In this document: in pieces, positions 1-6,856 of the stretch | Layout: each line of letters begins with the position of its first letter | How positions within the stretch are numbered: position 1 is the stretch's first letter | Source of the DNA: Actinomycetes bacterium | GTDB lineage: Bacteria; Actinomycetota; Coriobacteriia; Coriobacteriales; JAEZXW01 | Direction: 5' to 3' | Assembly (NCBI GenBank): GCA_023419515.1 | Contig: JAEZXW010000004.1 | Coordinates: 1 to 13,732, forward strand | DNA length: 13,732 nt | Notes under the pieces: generated by a model | Database searches by the model: none | What the model was told of the DNA's origin: nothing | Seen by the model: the letters and a program-made list of their open reading frames with translations, nothing else | Translations under genes and position numbers: made by a program

Positions 1-958
1 TCTCGTTGCCGCGCTCATCGGCCAAAAAAGCCTCAGTAAAACCGCGCGAAAACGCCTCGGTCAGCTGCTGAAACGCCGCTGGATCAGGCTTATAACCAGC
101 GGGATCGGCAAGCACCTCATCAAGCGCCTTGCGATAAACGCTCGTGGTAATGCCAACATAATCAGCTGACTTCATGCGCCCTTCAATTTTGAGCGAGGTC
201 GCCCCTGCTGCCACGAGATCAGGCAGGATGTGCAAAGTCGCCAGATCTTTGGGCGAAAGTAGATGGTTGCCCGCCACCTGAGCCGTAAAGTTTTGCTCAT
301 CATCGACCAGCTGGTATTCCATGCGACAAGGCTGAGCGCACATCCCGCGGTTTGCCGAGCGACGCCCAATCATCGACGACATCAAACACTCGCCCGAATA
401 ACTAATACAGAGCGCGCCGTGGGCAAAGACCTCGAGGTCCATGCCAGTTTCTGCCATCGCCTTAATCTCGTGCAGGCGCGACTCACGCGACACCGTCACG
501 CGATCTGCCCCAAGCAATGCGGCAAATTTGACTGCCGCTACATCATGCATGTTCGCCTGCGTCGAAATGTGACACTCGGCGTCAGGAAATCGAGATTTCA
601 CCTGTGTTAATAGGCCATAGTCCTGAATAATAAAAGCATCGACCCCAAGCTCCAGCGCCCGCTCAACAATTGCTAACGCCTGATTGATCTCAGCCTGCGT
701 TACCACAGTATTGAGCGTGAGATACATACGCATATCAGATAGATGTGCTGCCTGCAGGTACTCGTCGAGCGCATCAAGGGTGAAGTTCTCAGCATTACGG
801 CGCGCATTGAGGGTCTCAACACCAAAATAGACCGCGTCAGCCCCTGCCTTGAGTGCTGCCCAAAACGACTCAGGCGAGCCAGCGGGCGCCAACAGCTCAA
901 CCTGCCGAGGCGTGGTTTTGTGCCTGTGATGAGGAGGATTATGAAGAGCGGTATTCAA
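1..958 (-). CDS. U32 family peptidase / hydroxylase, N-terminal part (runs off the left edge)
   Basis: The visible 319 residues are the N-terminal catalytic region of a U32 protein. Residues 20-46 (VELLAPAGSPESF, then AGADAVYFG) are the usual opening of this TIM-barrel-like fold. Residues 176-195 match the U32 signature (EVFAHGALCISYSGECLMS), followed by NRGMCAQPC and SLKIEGRMKS at 255-264. Cysteines 184, 191, 207 and 211 resemble the iron-sulphur ligands known in U32 members such as UbiU and RlhA. Members act as collagenase-like peptidases or as oxygen-independent RNA or ubiquinone hydroxylases; I cannot tell which applies here. The start is TTG at 958: GAGGAA lies six bases upstream of it, no ATG or GTG occurs before the conserved block, and the first in-frame ATG is deep inside the barrel. 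The stop is outside the window, so the full length is unknown. The gene is transcribed divergently from the penicillin-binding protein gene. Confidence 0.9.
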   Translation of the reverse strand, partial: MNTALHNPPHHRHKTTPRQVELLAPAGSPESFWAALKAGADAVYFGVETLNARRNAENFTLDALDEYLQAAHLSDMRMYLTLNTVVTQAEINQALAIVERALELGVDAFIIQDYGLLTQVKSRFPDAECHISTQANMHDVAAVKFAALLGADRVTVSRESRLHEIKAMAETGMDLEVFAHGALCISYSGECLMSSMIGRRSANRGMCAQPCRMEYQLVDDEQNFTAQVAGNHLLSPKDLATLHILPDLVAAGATSLKIEGRMKSADYVGITTSVYRKALDEVLADPAGYKPDPAAFQQLTEAFSRGFTEAFLADERGNE

Positions 959-964
959 TGCGTA

Positions 965-970
965 TTCCTC
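965..970 (-). promoter_or_regulatory. Ribosome binding site fixing the TTG start of the U32 gene
   Basis: GAGGAA on the minus strand lies six bases before TTG at 958. It is the only purine-rich site near the N-terminus and decides the start codon. Confidence 0.7.
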
Positions 971-1010
971 ACTGATATATCAATGTTATCCGTGGCTATC
1001 CTATCCTTTT

Positions 1011-1039
1011 TTGAGCAGCCTTTCATGAACTGATATAGA
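1011..1039 (+). promoter_or_regulatory. Probable sigma-70-type promoter of the penicillin-binding protein gene
   Basis: TTGAGC at 1011-1016 is a -35 candidate. After a 17-base spacer comes TATAGA at 1034-1039, preceded by TG at 1031-1032, which makes an extended -10. Transcription would begin near 1046 and give a leader of about 110 bases. The nonamer ACTGATATA occurs at 971-979 and again at 1029-1037; the second copy carries this -10. I see no equally good promoter on the minus strand for the divergent U32 gene. Confidence 0.5.
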
Positions 1040-1154
1040 ATGGTGGATAATTTGCACGATTTTGACGAACCATGGGCGCTAACAGCGATGATAATGACTG
1101 TTAGGCGCCATCCAGCCGTGATTTTGTGAGCAATTTACTTGATTTGGGGGCAGT

Positions 1155-3389
1155 ATGCCATCTCATGCACGCAGCTCAAAACGCAGGTCGAAGACGCACG
1201 CGCCTCGCTTTATCGTCCTGGCGTTTGTGGCGGCCATATTTCTTGCAGGAGCTCTTGCCTGCCTCGGTGGTTTTAAGCTCATCGACTCCTGGCTTCAGGA
1301 TCTACCAGATTATCAGGATGCTGATGCATATCTGAGTGCAGAGCCAACCAAGATCCTTGATGCTGAGGGTAACCTTATCGCCGAGATGTATCTCCAAAAC
1401 CGTGAGACCATCACCATCGATCAGACTTCGCCCTACGTTTTGAAGGGCACGGTTGATACTGAGGACGAGCGTTTTTACTCGCACAAGGGCGTTGACCCTC
1501 AAGGTATTGCACGTGCAGCCATTGGCCAGATTACACGTAGCAGTGCTGAGGGTGGCTCAACCATCACCCAGCAGCTCGTGAGAAACACGGTACTTTCGGA
1601 CGAGCAGTTTGAGCGCACCATCAGACGTAAGGTTCGCGAGGCTTATATCGCCCTTGAGCTTGAGAAGATGTTTTCTAAAGACGAGATCCTCATGATGTAT
1701 CTCAATACTATTTACTATGGTCAAGGATCATATGGTATTGAGGCTGCTTCTAAAACATTTTTTGGTAAGCCCTCGAAAGACTTAACTCTGGCAGAAGCTG
1801 CGCTGTTGTGCGCTCTGCCACAGTCGCCCTCAAAGCTTGATCCAACGCAAAATCCTGAAGGCGCCGTCGAGCGTCGCAACCTCGTGTTGCGCCGCATGCT
1901 TTCAAACGGCGATATCACGCAGGAAGACTACGATCAGGCTTCTGCCGAGGAGCTTCAGCTCAACTATACCAAGCCAAGCAAGTCAGGTGCTCTTGCCTAT
2001 CCGTACTTTGTTGACTACGTGGTCAGCCAACTGAAAAAAGATTTTTCAAGTGAGACCATTTTGAAGGGCGGCTTGGTTGTTAAGACCACCATTCAGCCAA
2101 CCCTACAAAAGTATGCTGAGGATGCCTGTAACACAGTCATTGCCAATGGTCGCAACGATAAACTCGATGCAGCACTGGTGTCGGTCGATCCTCACACCGG
2201 CTACATCGTCGCTATGGTCGGCGGCAAGGATTACAACTCCGATCAGTTTAACCTTGCTACACAGGCGCGCAGGCAGCCTGGTTCGAGCTTTAAAACATTT
2301 ACACTTGCCGCCAGCATCGAGGAAGGCATGAATCCGACGACCGTTTTCTCAGGCGCTTCTCCTCTCAAGATTGATGACTGGACGGTGCGCAACTACGGCA
2401 ACGTAAGCTACGGCGCGATCAGCGTTGAGAGTGCGACGTGGGTTTCATCCAACACCGTCTTTGCTCAGATCATCGATAAAATCGGCACGGGCAAAGTCGT
2501 TGACATTGCAAAACGCATGGGTATTACCTCGGATCTTCAGCAAGTCAAATCAATCACGCTCGGTTCTGAGGGCGTGAGCCCGCTTGAGATGGCCTCTGCC
2601 TATGGAACGCTCGCGACAGGCGGTGTTCACCGTGATCCTGTGTGCATCACCGAGATCAACAACCGCAAGGGAGACGTGATCTTTAAGCACGAGGATAACC
2701 CACAGAAAGTGCTTGAGCCTGGCGTGGCAAGTGAGGTCACTCGCGTGCTCGAAGGCGTTATCGCTCACGGTACGGCTTCGCGCGCAGGCGTAAGCGGCCA
2801 GCCAACCGCAGGTAAGACCGGCACCTCACAACGCACGCGTGACCTGTGGTTTGTCGGCTACACTCCACAGCTTGCTACAGCTGTTTGGACTGGCTATCGC
2901 CAAGAAGATACGATCTACTATCGCGGCCGTGAGGCTTTGACCAACCACATTCCGCAGCCGATCTTTAAGCTCTTCATGGACAATGCCTTAAGCGGTGTTG
3001 AGCGTGGCAAGTTTGAGCGCGTACCATGGGATAAGTACAAGAACAACAGCGAGTGGAAGACTGGCTATAACGCCGAGAGCGAGGAGATCGAAGAAGGTCT
3101 TGATGAGGGTGAAGCACCGTCGAATCAGCAGAACGAGAACCAAGAAAACTCTCAAAACAATCAGCCTGCTGCGCCTGGCCCAGGTTCATCGGTGCAAGAG
3201 ATTGCGAGTTACTGGCAATCTCAAGGCATGACGGTGCGCATCGAGCAGGTCTACCACGACAGCATACCAGCAGGTGGCATTATCTCTACGTCACAAGGCA
3301 GCACAACAGTGACGATCCGTGTGTCGAAGGGCAAGAAGCCTGGGTCGGAGCCAGCGCCAGATCCTGGTGGTGAAGGCGGCGAAGATTAG
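1155..3389 (+). CDS. Class A penicillin-binding protein (PBP1A type) with C-terminal PASTA domain
   Basis: A 744-residue bifunctional peptidoglycan synthase that polymerises lipid II and cross-links the strands outside the membrane. A basic cytoplasmic start is followed by one membrane helix at about residues 18-40. The GT51 glycosyltransferase domain has EDERFYSHKG at 103-112 (catalytic Glu103), GGSTITQQLVRN at 133-144, and RKVREAYIALELE with YLNTIYYGQGSYG across 158-194. The transpeptidase domain has the SxxK site Ser377-Ser-Phe-Lys380, the SxN site Ser431-Ser-Asn433 and KTGTS at 554-558, so both activities look intact. After an acidic and Asn/Gln-rich linker (about 637-672) comes one PASTA domain (about 678-725), then a Pro/Gly/Glu tail. 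PASTA ends are typical of actinobacterial and firmicute enzymes and bind peptidoglycan or muropeptides. ATG is the first possible start, as an in-frame stop lies at 1140-1142; the ribosome site (GGGGG, four bases away) is poor. Confidence 0.95.
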   Translation: MPSHARSSKRRSKTHAPRFIVLAFVAAIFLAGALACLGGFKLIDSWLQDLPDYQDADAYLSAEPTKILDAEGNLIAEMYLQNRETITIDQTSPYVLKGTVDTEDERFYSHKGVDPQGIARAAIGQITRSSAEGGSTITQQLVRNTVLSDEQFERTIRRKVREAYIALELEKMFSKDEILMMYLNTIYYGQGSYGIEAASKTFFGKPSKDLTLAEAALLCALPQSPSKLDPTQNPEGAVERRNLVLRRMLSNGDITQEDYDQASAEELQLNYTKPSKSGALAYPYFVDYVVSQLKKDFSSETILKGGLVVKTTIQPTLQKYAEDACNTVIANGRNDKLDAALVSVDPHTGYIVAMVGGKDYNSDQFNLATQARRQPGSSFKTFTLAASIEEGMNPTTVFSGASPLKIDDWTVRNYGNVSYGAISVESATWVSSNTVFAQIIDKIGTGKVVDIAKRMGITSDLQQVKSITLGSEGVSPLEMASAYGTLATGGVHRDPVCITEINNRKGDVIFKHEDNPQKVLEPGVASEVTRVLEGVIAHGTASRAGVSGQPTAGKTGTSQRTRDLWFVGYTPQLATAVWTGYRQEDTIYYRGREALTNHIPQPIFKLFMDNALSGVERGKFERVPWDKYKNNSEWKTGYNAESEEIEEGLDEGEAPSNQQNENQENSQNNQPAAPGPGSSVQEIASYWQSQGMTVRIEQVYHDSIPAGGIISTSQGSTTVTIRVSKGKKPGSEPAPDPGGEGGED

Positions 3390-3451
3390 GTCACCGCAAG
3401 CGCCGCAAGAGGCACGGCATTGCAAGCTCGGCGCTAGTTACATAACACAAC

Positions 3452-3496
3452 AAACGCCACTGCAACTTTAATCACAAGCTGCAGTGGCGTTTTTTT
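3452..3496 (+). terminator. Intrinsic terminator between two convergent genes
   Basis: A perfect 13-bp stem (3452-3464 with 3480-3492) and a 15-base loop, with a run of seven T at 3490-3496 that overlaps the foot of the stem. It closes the penicillin-binding protein gene. Read on the minus strand the same hairpin is followed by TTTGTTGTGTT, so it probably also ends transcription of the membrane protein gene whose stop is at 3525. Confidence 0.9.
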
Positions 3497-3524
3497 GCAA
3501 TTGAATTGATATGGCAGTGGAACC

Positions 3525-4049
3525 TTAGGCGTTAACCTCACCAGTCATCTTCTTACGCAGGGCCGGAATCGCCAATAACGCCATGAAGATTAGCAAACCA
3601 ATACCCACATACACAATCACGCGGGTACCCCAAGCACCGGTAACGATGTAGTCGGTGTTTGCAATACCTCCCCCAGCGATGAGAGCAAATGCCTGAAGCA
3701 GCGGAACAAAGATCGACACGGCAAACACAAGCGGCAAAACGACATAGGTCACATTCGTCCTCACGCGATAGCGTTTGATCTGATCTTCCGGCCTTGGCTT
3801 GTTCACGTAGTTTGGTAGCAAGAGCGCGATTAAAAACGCGACAGCAGGCAAGCCTGCCAACATCGTACTCTTGGAGTCAGTCATCACAACGCCCGCCTTG
3901 CCTCCAGCGAGCTCAACAAAGCTTACGCTAAACGAGGTGCCATTGGCAAAATCAAGATGAGCAAAAGGAGCAATGTAGAGCAACGCGACAAAGAGGATAA
4001 TTCCAATCACGCAAACGATTTTTGCGCTGTTGAGATCCTTAAATTCCAT
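3525..4049 (-). CDS. Unrecognised four-helix membrane protein
   Basis: A 174-residue protein I cannot assign to a family. Hydrophobic segments lie at about residues 10-30, 62-80, 101-127 and 139-163, so four membrane helices are likely. Between helices 1 and 2 is a mildly polar loop (about 31-61), and between 2 and 3 a charged, basic loop (NKPRPEDQIKRYRVR, 83-97), which by the positive-inside rule should be cytoplasmic. The C-terminus ALRKKMTGEVNA is also basic. I see no catalytic or metal-binding motif. Start ATG has AGGA eight bases upstream. Only ten bases separate it from the stop of the small membrane-protein ORF before it, so the two are probably translated together, behind argR. It could be a transporter accessory subunit, but that is a guess. 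Confidence 0.75.
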   Translation of the reverse strand: MEFKDLNSAKIVCVIGIILFVALLYIAPFAHLDFANGTSFSVSFVELAGGKAGVVMTDSKSTMLAGLPAVAFLIALLLPNYVNKPRPEDQIKRYRVRTNVTYVVLPLVFAVSIFVPLLQAFALIAGGGIANTDYIVTGAWGTRVIVYVGIGLLIFMALLAIPALRKKMTGEVNA

Positions 4050-4059
4050 GGGGCACGTC

Positions 4060-4173
4060 CTATCGGCGCGAAGAGCGGAGGAAATACCAGATCAGCAGTG
4101 CAACCAGAGCAATCGGCAGCACGATAATCAGTGCCATCACCACAATGTGGGCTAATGCTATCAACGAAACCAA
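4060..4173 (-). CDS. Small single-helix membrane protein (37 or 25 residues)
   Basis: A short ORF of almost wholly hydrophobic residues, ending in the basic tail FLRSSRR before TAG. From TTG at 4173, which has AAAGGA eight bases upstream, it encodes 37 residues. Starting instead at ATG 4137 it gives 25 residues (MALIIVLPIALVALLIWYFL, then RSSRR). Either form is one membrane helix with a positive cytoplasmic end. It lies 80 bases after the argR stop and 10 bases before the four-helix protein gene, which suggests an operon and perhaps a physical partnership, as with small subunits of transporters. No family is recognised. The alternative is that it is only a chance hydrophobic stretch in a leader, but the ribosome site, the tight spacing and the clean membrane pattern argue for a real gene. 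Confidence 0.5.
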   Translation of the reverse strand: MVSLIALAHIVVMALIIVLPIALVALLIWYFLRSSRR

Positions 4174-4253
4174 AGGTCGTATCCTTTCGCGCGTATGCCA
4201 GCTCGTTTATGCTCGTTCACCTTGATCTCAGGCACTTGGTACCGAGCAATCTG

Positions 4254-4703
4254 TTAAGAGTCGCGGCGGGCAAACTGCCTTCCGCAGCACGACTCAAACT
4301 GATCGACAAAGCGGGAAGCGAGCTCAGGGGTTGCACAGATAATCAAGATGGTATCGTCACCAGAAATCGACCCAGCAACGCCCGGCAACTCAGCTGCATC
4401 CAACGCCGCAGCAACACCGGGGCCTGTACCTGGCTGAGTCTTGATAATAACCATGTTGTTAACCAGCGTGAGATATTCCACAAGATCCTCGGCCATGCGG
4501 CTCAAATGCATGTCCTCAGCTAGAATGTAGGTGGCATCGCCAAGCTTGCGAACGCCCAGCTCAGATACGTCGCGCGAAACTGTCGCCTGCGTGCAGTCAT
4601 ACCCGGCGAGTTGGAGGTAGGTTACCAACTCTTGTTGAGTCTTGACAGTGTGCTCACGGACAATCTGACGTATTGCTTGCTGGCGATCATTGCGCTTTTT
4701 CAT
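4254..4703 (-). CDS. argR: Arginine repressor ArgR
   Basis: A 149-residue transcription regulator, the normal family length. It senses L-arginine as a hexamer and represses arginine biosynthesis or activates catabolism. The N-terminal winged helix-turn-helix (about 1-70) has the family signature TQATVSRDVSELGVRKL at 38-54, with the Ser43-Arg44 pair of the recognition helix. The C-terminal hexamerisation and arginine-binding domain (about 75-145) has TQPGTGPGVAAALD at 89-102 and the acidic GDDT motif at 115-118. The start chosen is ATG at 4703, with GAGGAG five bases upstream; it yields the usual MKKRNDRQQAI opening. A longer reading from 4745 adds 14 residues unlike the family and has no ribosome site. 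No arginine gene lies in the window. The genes behind it encode two unrecognised membrane proteins. Confidence 0.95.
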   Translation of the reverse strand: MKKRNDRQQAIRQIVREHTVKTQQELVTYLQLAGYDCTQATVSRDVSELGVRKLGDATYILAEDMHLSRMAEDLVEYLTLVNNMVIIKTQPGTGPGVAAALDAAELPGVAGSISGDDTILIICATPELASRFVDQFESCCGRQFARRDS

Positions 4704-4745
4704 GCCTGCTCCTCGTATGGCTAATAAACAGTCATACATTAACAC

Positions 4746-4815
4746 TGAATGCGCAAATTGTGAGCTGAAGTGAGATTACATAAAGGAAAATGCATATTCA
4801 GGGCAGCTGTATTCA
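4746..4815. promoter_or_regulatory. Candidate ARG-box region upstream of argR
   Basis: Known ARG boxes have TGAAT and ATTCA half-sites separated by four bases. On the minus strand TGAATATGCATTTT (plus 4787-4800) has one perfect half-site and a 2-of-5 partner at the right spacing. A further TGAAT lies 15 bases further upstream (plus 4811-4815), and an ATTCA half-site lies nearer the gene at 4746-4750. This suggests autoregulation by ArgR. No convincing -35/-10 pair is visible nearby, so the promoter itself is not placed. Confidence 0.35.
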
Positions 4816-4893
4816 AAATATGAGCGTGAGGTACCTGGGTATGTATGACAAGCGCGCCAGGTCGAGCGTCGAGCCATGGACGTGAGCAAGCAT

Positions 4894-6738
4894 CTACTGC
4901 GCGGCGGGACGATAGGTCGGAACAGCCTTGAGCAGTGCTTCCTTTGCTGCATCATCATCCTGGTGGATTGCTTCTTTAAGCAAGTCGAGACTTTTGCGCA
5001 CATCAGAACGATGCGGTGCCTTACCCATCGACACCATGATCGAGCGTACCGAGGTATCAATTGTAGTCTCGGTGTCCATCAACAGTTCCTCATAGAGTTT
5101 TTCACCAGGGCGCAAGCCCGTGAAGGCAATCTCAATGTCTTTGCCCTCCTCAAGCCCCGAAAGATTGATAAGATTGCGCGCCAAATCCACGATCTTGACG
5201 GGCTCGCCCATGTCAAGGATGAAGATTTCACCGCCACGCGCCAAGCCACCCGCTTCAATGACCAGGCGAGCGGCCTCGGGGATGGTCATGAAAAAACGCG
5301 TAATGTCTGGATGAGTCACCGTTAAAGGACCGCCCTCTTTGATCTGGCGCTTAAAGATCGGGATAACACTGCCGTTTGAACCGAGTACGTTTCCAAAGCG
5401 CACCGCCGTAAACACGGTGTCTGACTCCTTGGCGAGCGCCTGGATAATCATCTCACCCATGCGCTTGGTGGCACCCATGATGTTGGCGGGGTTCACTGCT
5501 TTGTCAGTCGAGATAAAGATGAAGTTGTTAACCTTGAACTCATGAGCAGTTTTTGCGAGGTAATAGGTGCCAAAGACATTGTTTTTGATCGCCTCGCGTG
5601 GACATGCTTCCATGAGTGGTACATGCTTGTGTGCTGCCGCATGAAAGACGACCTCAGGATGATATAGCTCAAAGATCTCGGTCAGACGGCTCTTATCACG
5701 CACCGAACCAATCTCGATATTGAGCACCAGATCATCGCCGTACGCTTCTTTAAGCTCGGTCTTAAGCTCAAAAACACCGTTTTCATAGATGTCAAACAGA
5801 ACGATTTTTGAAGGACCAACTGGTGCTAGCTGCCTGACAAGCTCTGATCCGATCGAGCCGCCAGCACCTGTCACCAGCACCGTGCGGCCAGCGACATACG
5901 AGCTCACAAGTCTCGTGTCGAGCACGATCTCTTGCCTACCGAGTAAGTCGGCAAGGTTTACCTCACGAAGTACCACCTGATCAAGCTCGCCAACGCGAAT
6001 CGAACGCACATCAGGCAGGGTCAACAGCTTACAGTTGGTCTGAGAGCAGATGGTAAAGATTGCACGGCGATCCTCTTTGCTGGCTGCCGGAAGGGCGACA
6101 ACAATCTGGGAGATCGAGTATGCCTCGACCATGTGCATGATGTCGTCGCGGGTGCCCATAACTTTGACGCCGTGTATACGAAGTCCCTGTTTTTTGGGAT
6201 CGTCGTCAATTGCAAGGATTGGAATACCCTGCATCGCATAATCGCCTGAGATCATGCGCTTGATAGTCATTGAGCCTGTCTCGCCTGCACCGACCACCAT
6301 GGTTCGGGGGCGCTCGTGTTGAGGAGCGCGCTCACGGCGCACCTTTGCCACGCCGTAGCCATAGCGATAGGCAAAACGAACACCACCGCTAAGCAGCAAG
6401 ACCAAAAGGGCTGCAACTAGATAAACGCGAATCGGCAGGCGCACGTCGAGAATCCAAAAACCGATAGCACCGATGATGGAGCCGAGAAACACGGCGATGA
6501 CGATCTGAGCCATCTCGTCGGTGCTGGCAAACTCCCACAGGCCACTATAAAGGTGAAAAACCGCCATAATCACGACGTTAACCAGGGCAAAACCGCCAAA
6601 AATGAAGAGGATGTCGGTGGAGGTCATGATAGTGTCGCTCTGACCCGTCAGCACGGATGAAAGCACGTAGGCAAGGACGCCTGCAACAAGATCAAAGGCG
6701 ATCAAAAATGCTGCACGCTTGGTAATCTTGGTTTCCAC
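4894..6738 (-). CDS. Membrane-anchored nucleotide-sugar 4,6-dehydratase (CapD / PglF / WbpM type)
   Basis: A 614-residue polysaccharide biosynthesis protein. Family members convert UDP-GlcNAc to the 4-keto-6-deoxy sugar, an early step to bacillosamine, QuiNAc or FucNAc for surface glycans. Several hydrophobic segments, probably four helices, occupy about residues 8-125. The first Rossmann domain has VVGAGETGS at 148-156. The second, catalytic, domain has VTGAGGSIGSE at 289-299 and AAAHKHVPLME at 367-377. The catalytic Thr411-Asp412-Lys413 lies in STDKAVNP, with Met421-x3-Lys425 replacing the usual Tyr-x3-Lys; this Met form marks the PglF/WbpM group. RFGNVLGSNGSV and LRPGEKLYEELL follow. The start is GTG at 6738 with AAGGAG eight bases upstream; the family opening (KRAAFLIAFD) follows closely. 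A longer reading from 6810 adds a Cys/Gln-rich stretch with no ribosome site. It lies 118 bases after pheT, with no sugar genes beside it. Confidence 0.93.
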   Translation of the reverse strand: METKITKRAAFLIAFDLVAGVLAYVLSSVLTGQSDTIMTSTDILFIFGGFALVNVVIMAVFHLYSGLWEFASTDEMAQIVIAVFLGSIIGAIGFWILDVRLPIRVYLVAALLVLLLSGGVRFAYRYGYGVAKVRRERAPQHERPRTMVVGAGETGSMTIKRMISGDYAMQGIPILAIDDDPKKQGLRIHGVKVMGTRDDIMHMVEAYSISQIVVALPAASKEDRRAIFTICSQTNCKLLTLPDVRSIRVGELDQVVLREVNLADLLGRQEIVLDTRLVSSYVAGRTVLVTGAGGSIGSELVRQLAPVGPSKIVLFDIYENGVFELKTELKEAYGDDLVLNIEIGSVRDKSRLTEIFELYHPEVVFHAAAHKHVPLMEACPREAIKNNVFGTYYLAKTAHEFKVNNFIFISTDKAVNPANIMGATKRMGEMIIQALAKESDTVFTAVRFGNVLGSNGSVIPIFKRQIKEGGPLTVTHPDITRFFMTIPEAARLVIEAGGLARGGEIFILDMGEPVKIVDLARNLINLSGLEEGKDIEIAFTGLRPGEKLYEELLMDTETTIDTSVRSIMVSMGKAPHRSDVRKSLDLLKEAIHQDDDAAKEALLKAVPTYRPAAQ

Positions 6739-6746
6739 CGAAAGCT

Positions 6747-6752
6747 CTCCTT
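6747..6752 (-). promoter_or_regulatory. Ribosome binding site fixing the GTG start of the dehydratase
   Basis: AAGGAG on the minus strand, eight bases before GTG at 6738. It argues against the upstream start at 6810. Confidence 0.75.
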
Positions 6753-6767
6753 GTCTCACTCGCTCCT

Positions 6768-6810
6768 GCTCACAGCAGTTGTTCTGCTGATTACTGCCTG
6801 CTGACAGCAA
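6768..6810 (-). repeat. Cluster of short inverted repeats between pheT and the dehydratase gene
   Basis: The 118-base gap holds an interleaved set of CAGCA and TGCTG words: TGCTGTCAGCA (6800-6810) is a near-perfect palindrome, and CAGCA-GAACAAC-TGCTG forms a 5-bp hairpin (6773-6789). A weaker outer pairing of CGCTCC with GGAGCG is possible. No T run follows, so this is not a standard terminator. It could be a structured leader of the dehydratase mRNA or chance. The nonamer CCTCTTGGT also occurs twice close together, at 6831-6839 and 6846-6854. Confidence 0.35.
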
Positions 6811-6856
6811 CCCCTACTGGGAGCGCGAGCCTCTTGGTAGCGATCCCTCTTGGTCA

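Noticed and set aside
1062..1095. TTGACG and GATAAT as a promoter for the penicillin-binding protein gene.
   Set aside because: The spacer is 22 bases, too long; TTGAGC with extended TATAGA and 17 bases at 1011-1039 is better.
1126..1335. Plus-strand ORF with GTG start overlapping the start of the penicillin-binding protein gene.
   Set aside because: It is in another frame of the signal/anchor region of a well-supported gene and has no family features.
3400..3436. GCGCCG/CGGCGC inverted repeat after the penicillin-binding protein gene as a terminator.
   Set aside because: No T run follows, and a far stronger terminator lies 16 bases further on.
4131..4523. Plus-strand ORF of 130 residues opposite argR.
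   Set aside because: Antisense shadow of argR and the small membrane ORF, with no recognisable features.
4704..4745. Longer ArgR starting at 4745.
   Set aside because: It has no ribosome site and the added residues are not typical, whereas ATG 4703 has GAGGAG at five bases.
4862..4875. Tandem 7-mer GTCGAGC, twice, after the dehydratase gene.
   Set aside because: Only two copies and no structure; most likely chance.
6739..6810. Longer N-terminus of the dehydratase, starting at 6810.
   Set aside because: No ribosome site; the extra 24 residues are Cys/Gln-rich and unlike the family, and they cover the ribosome site of the GTG at 6738.
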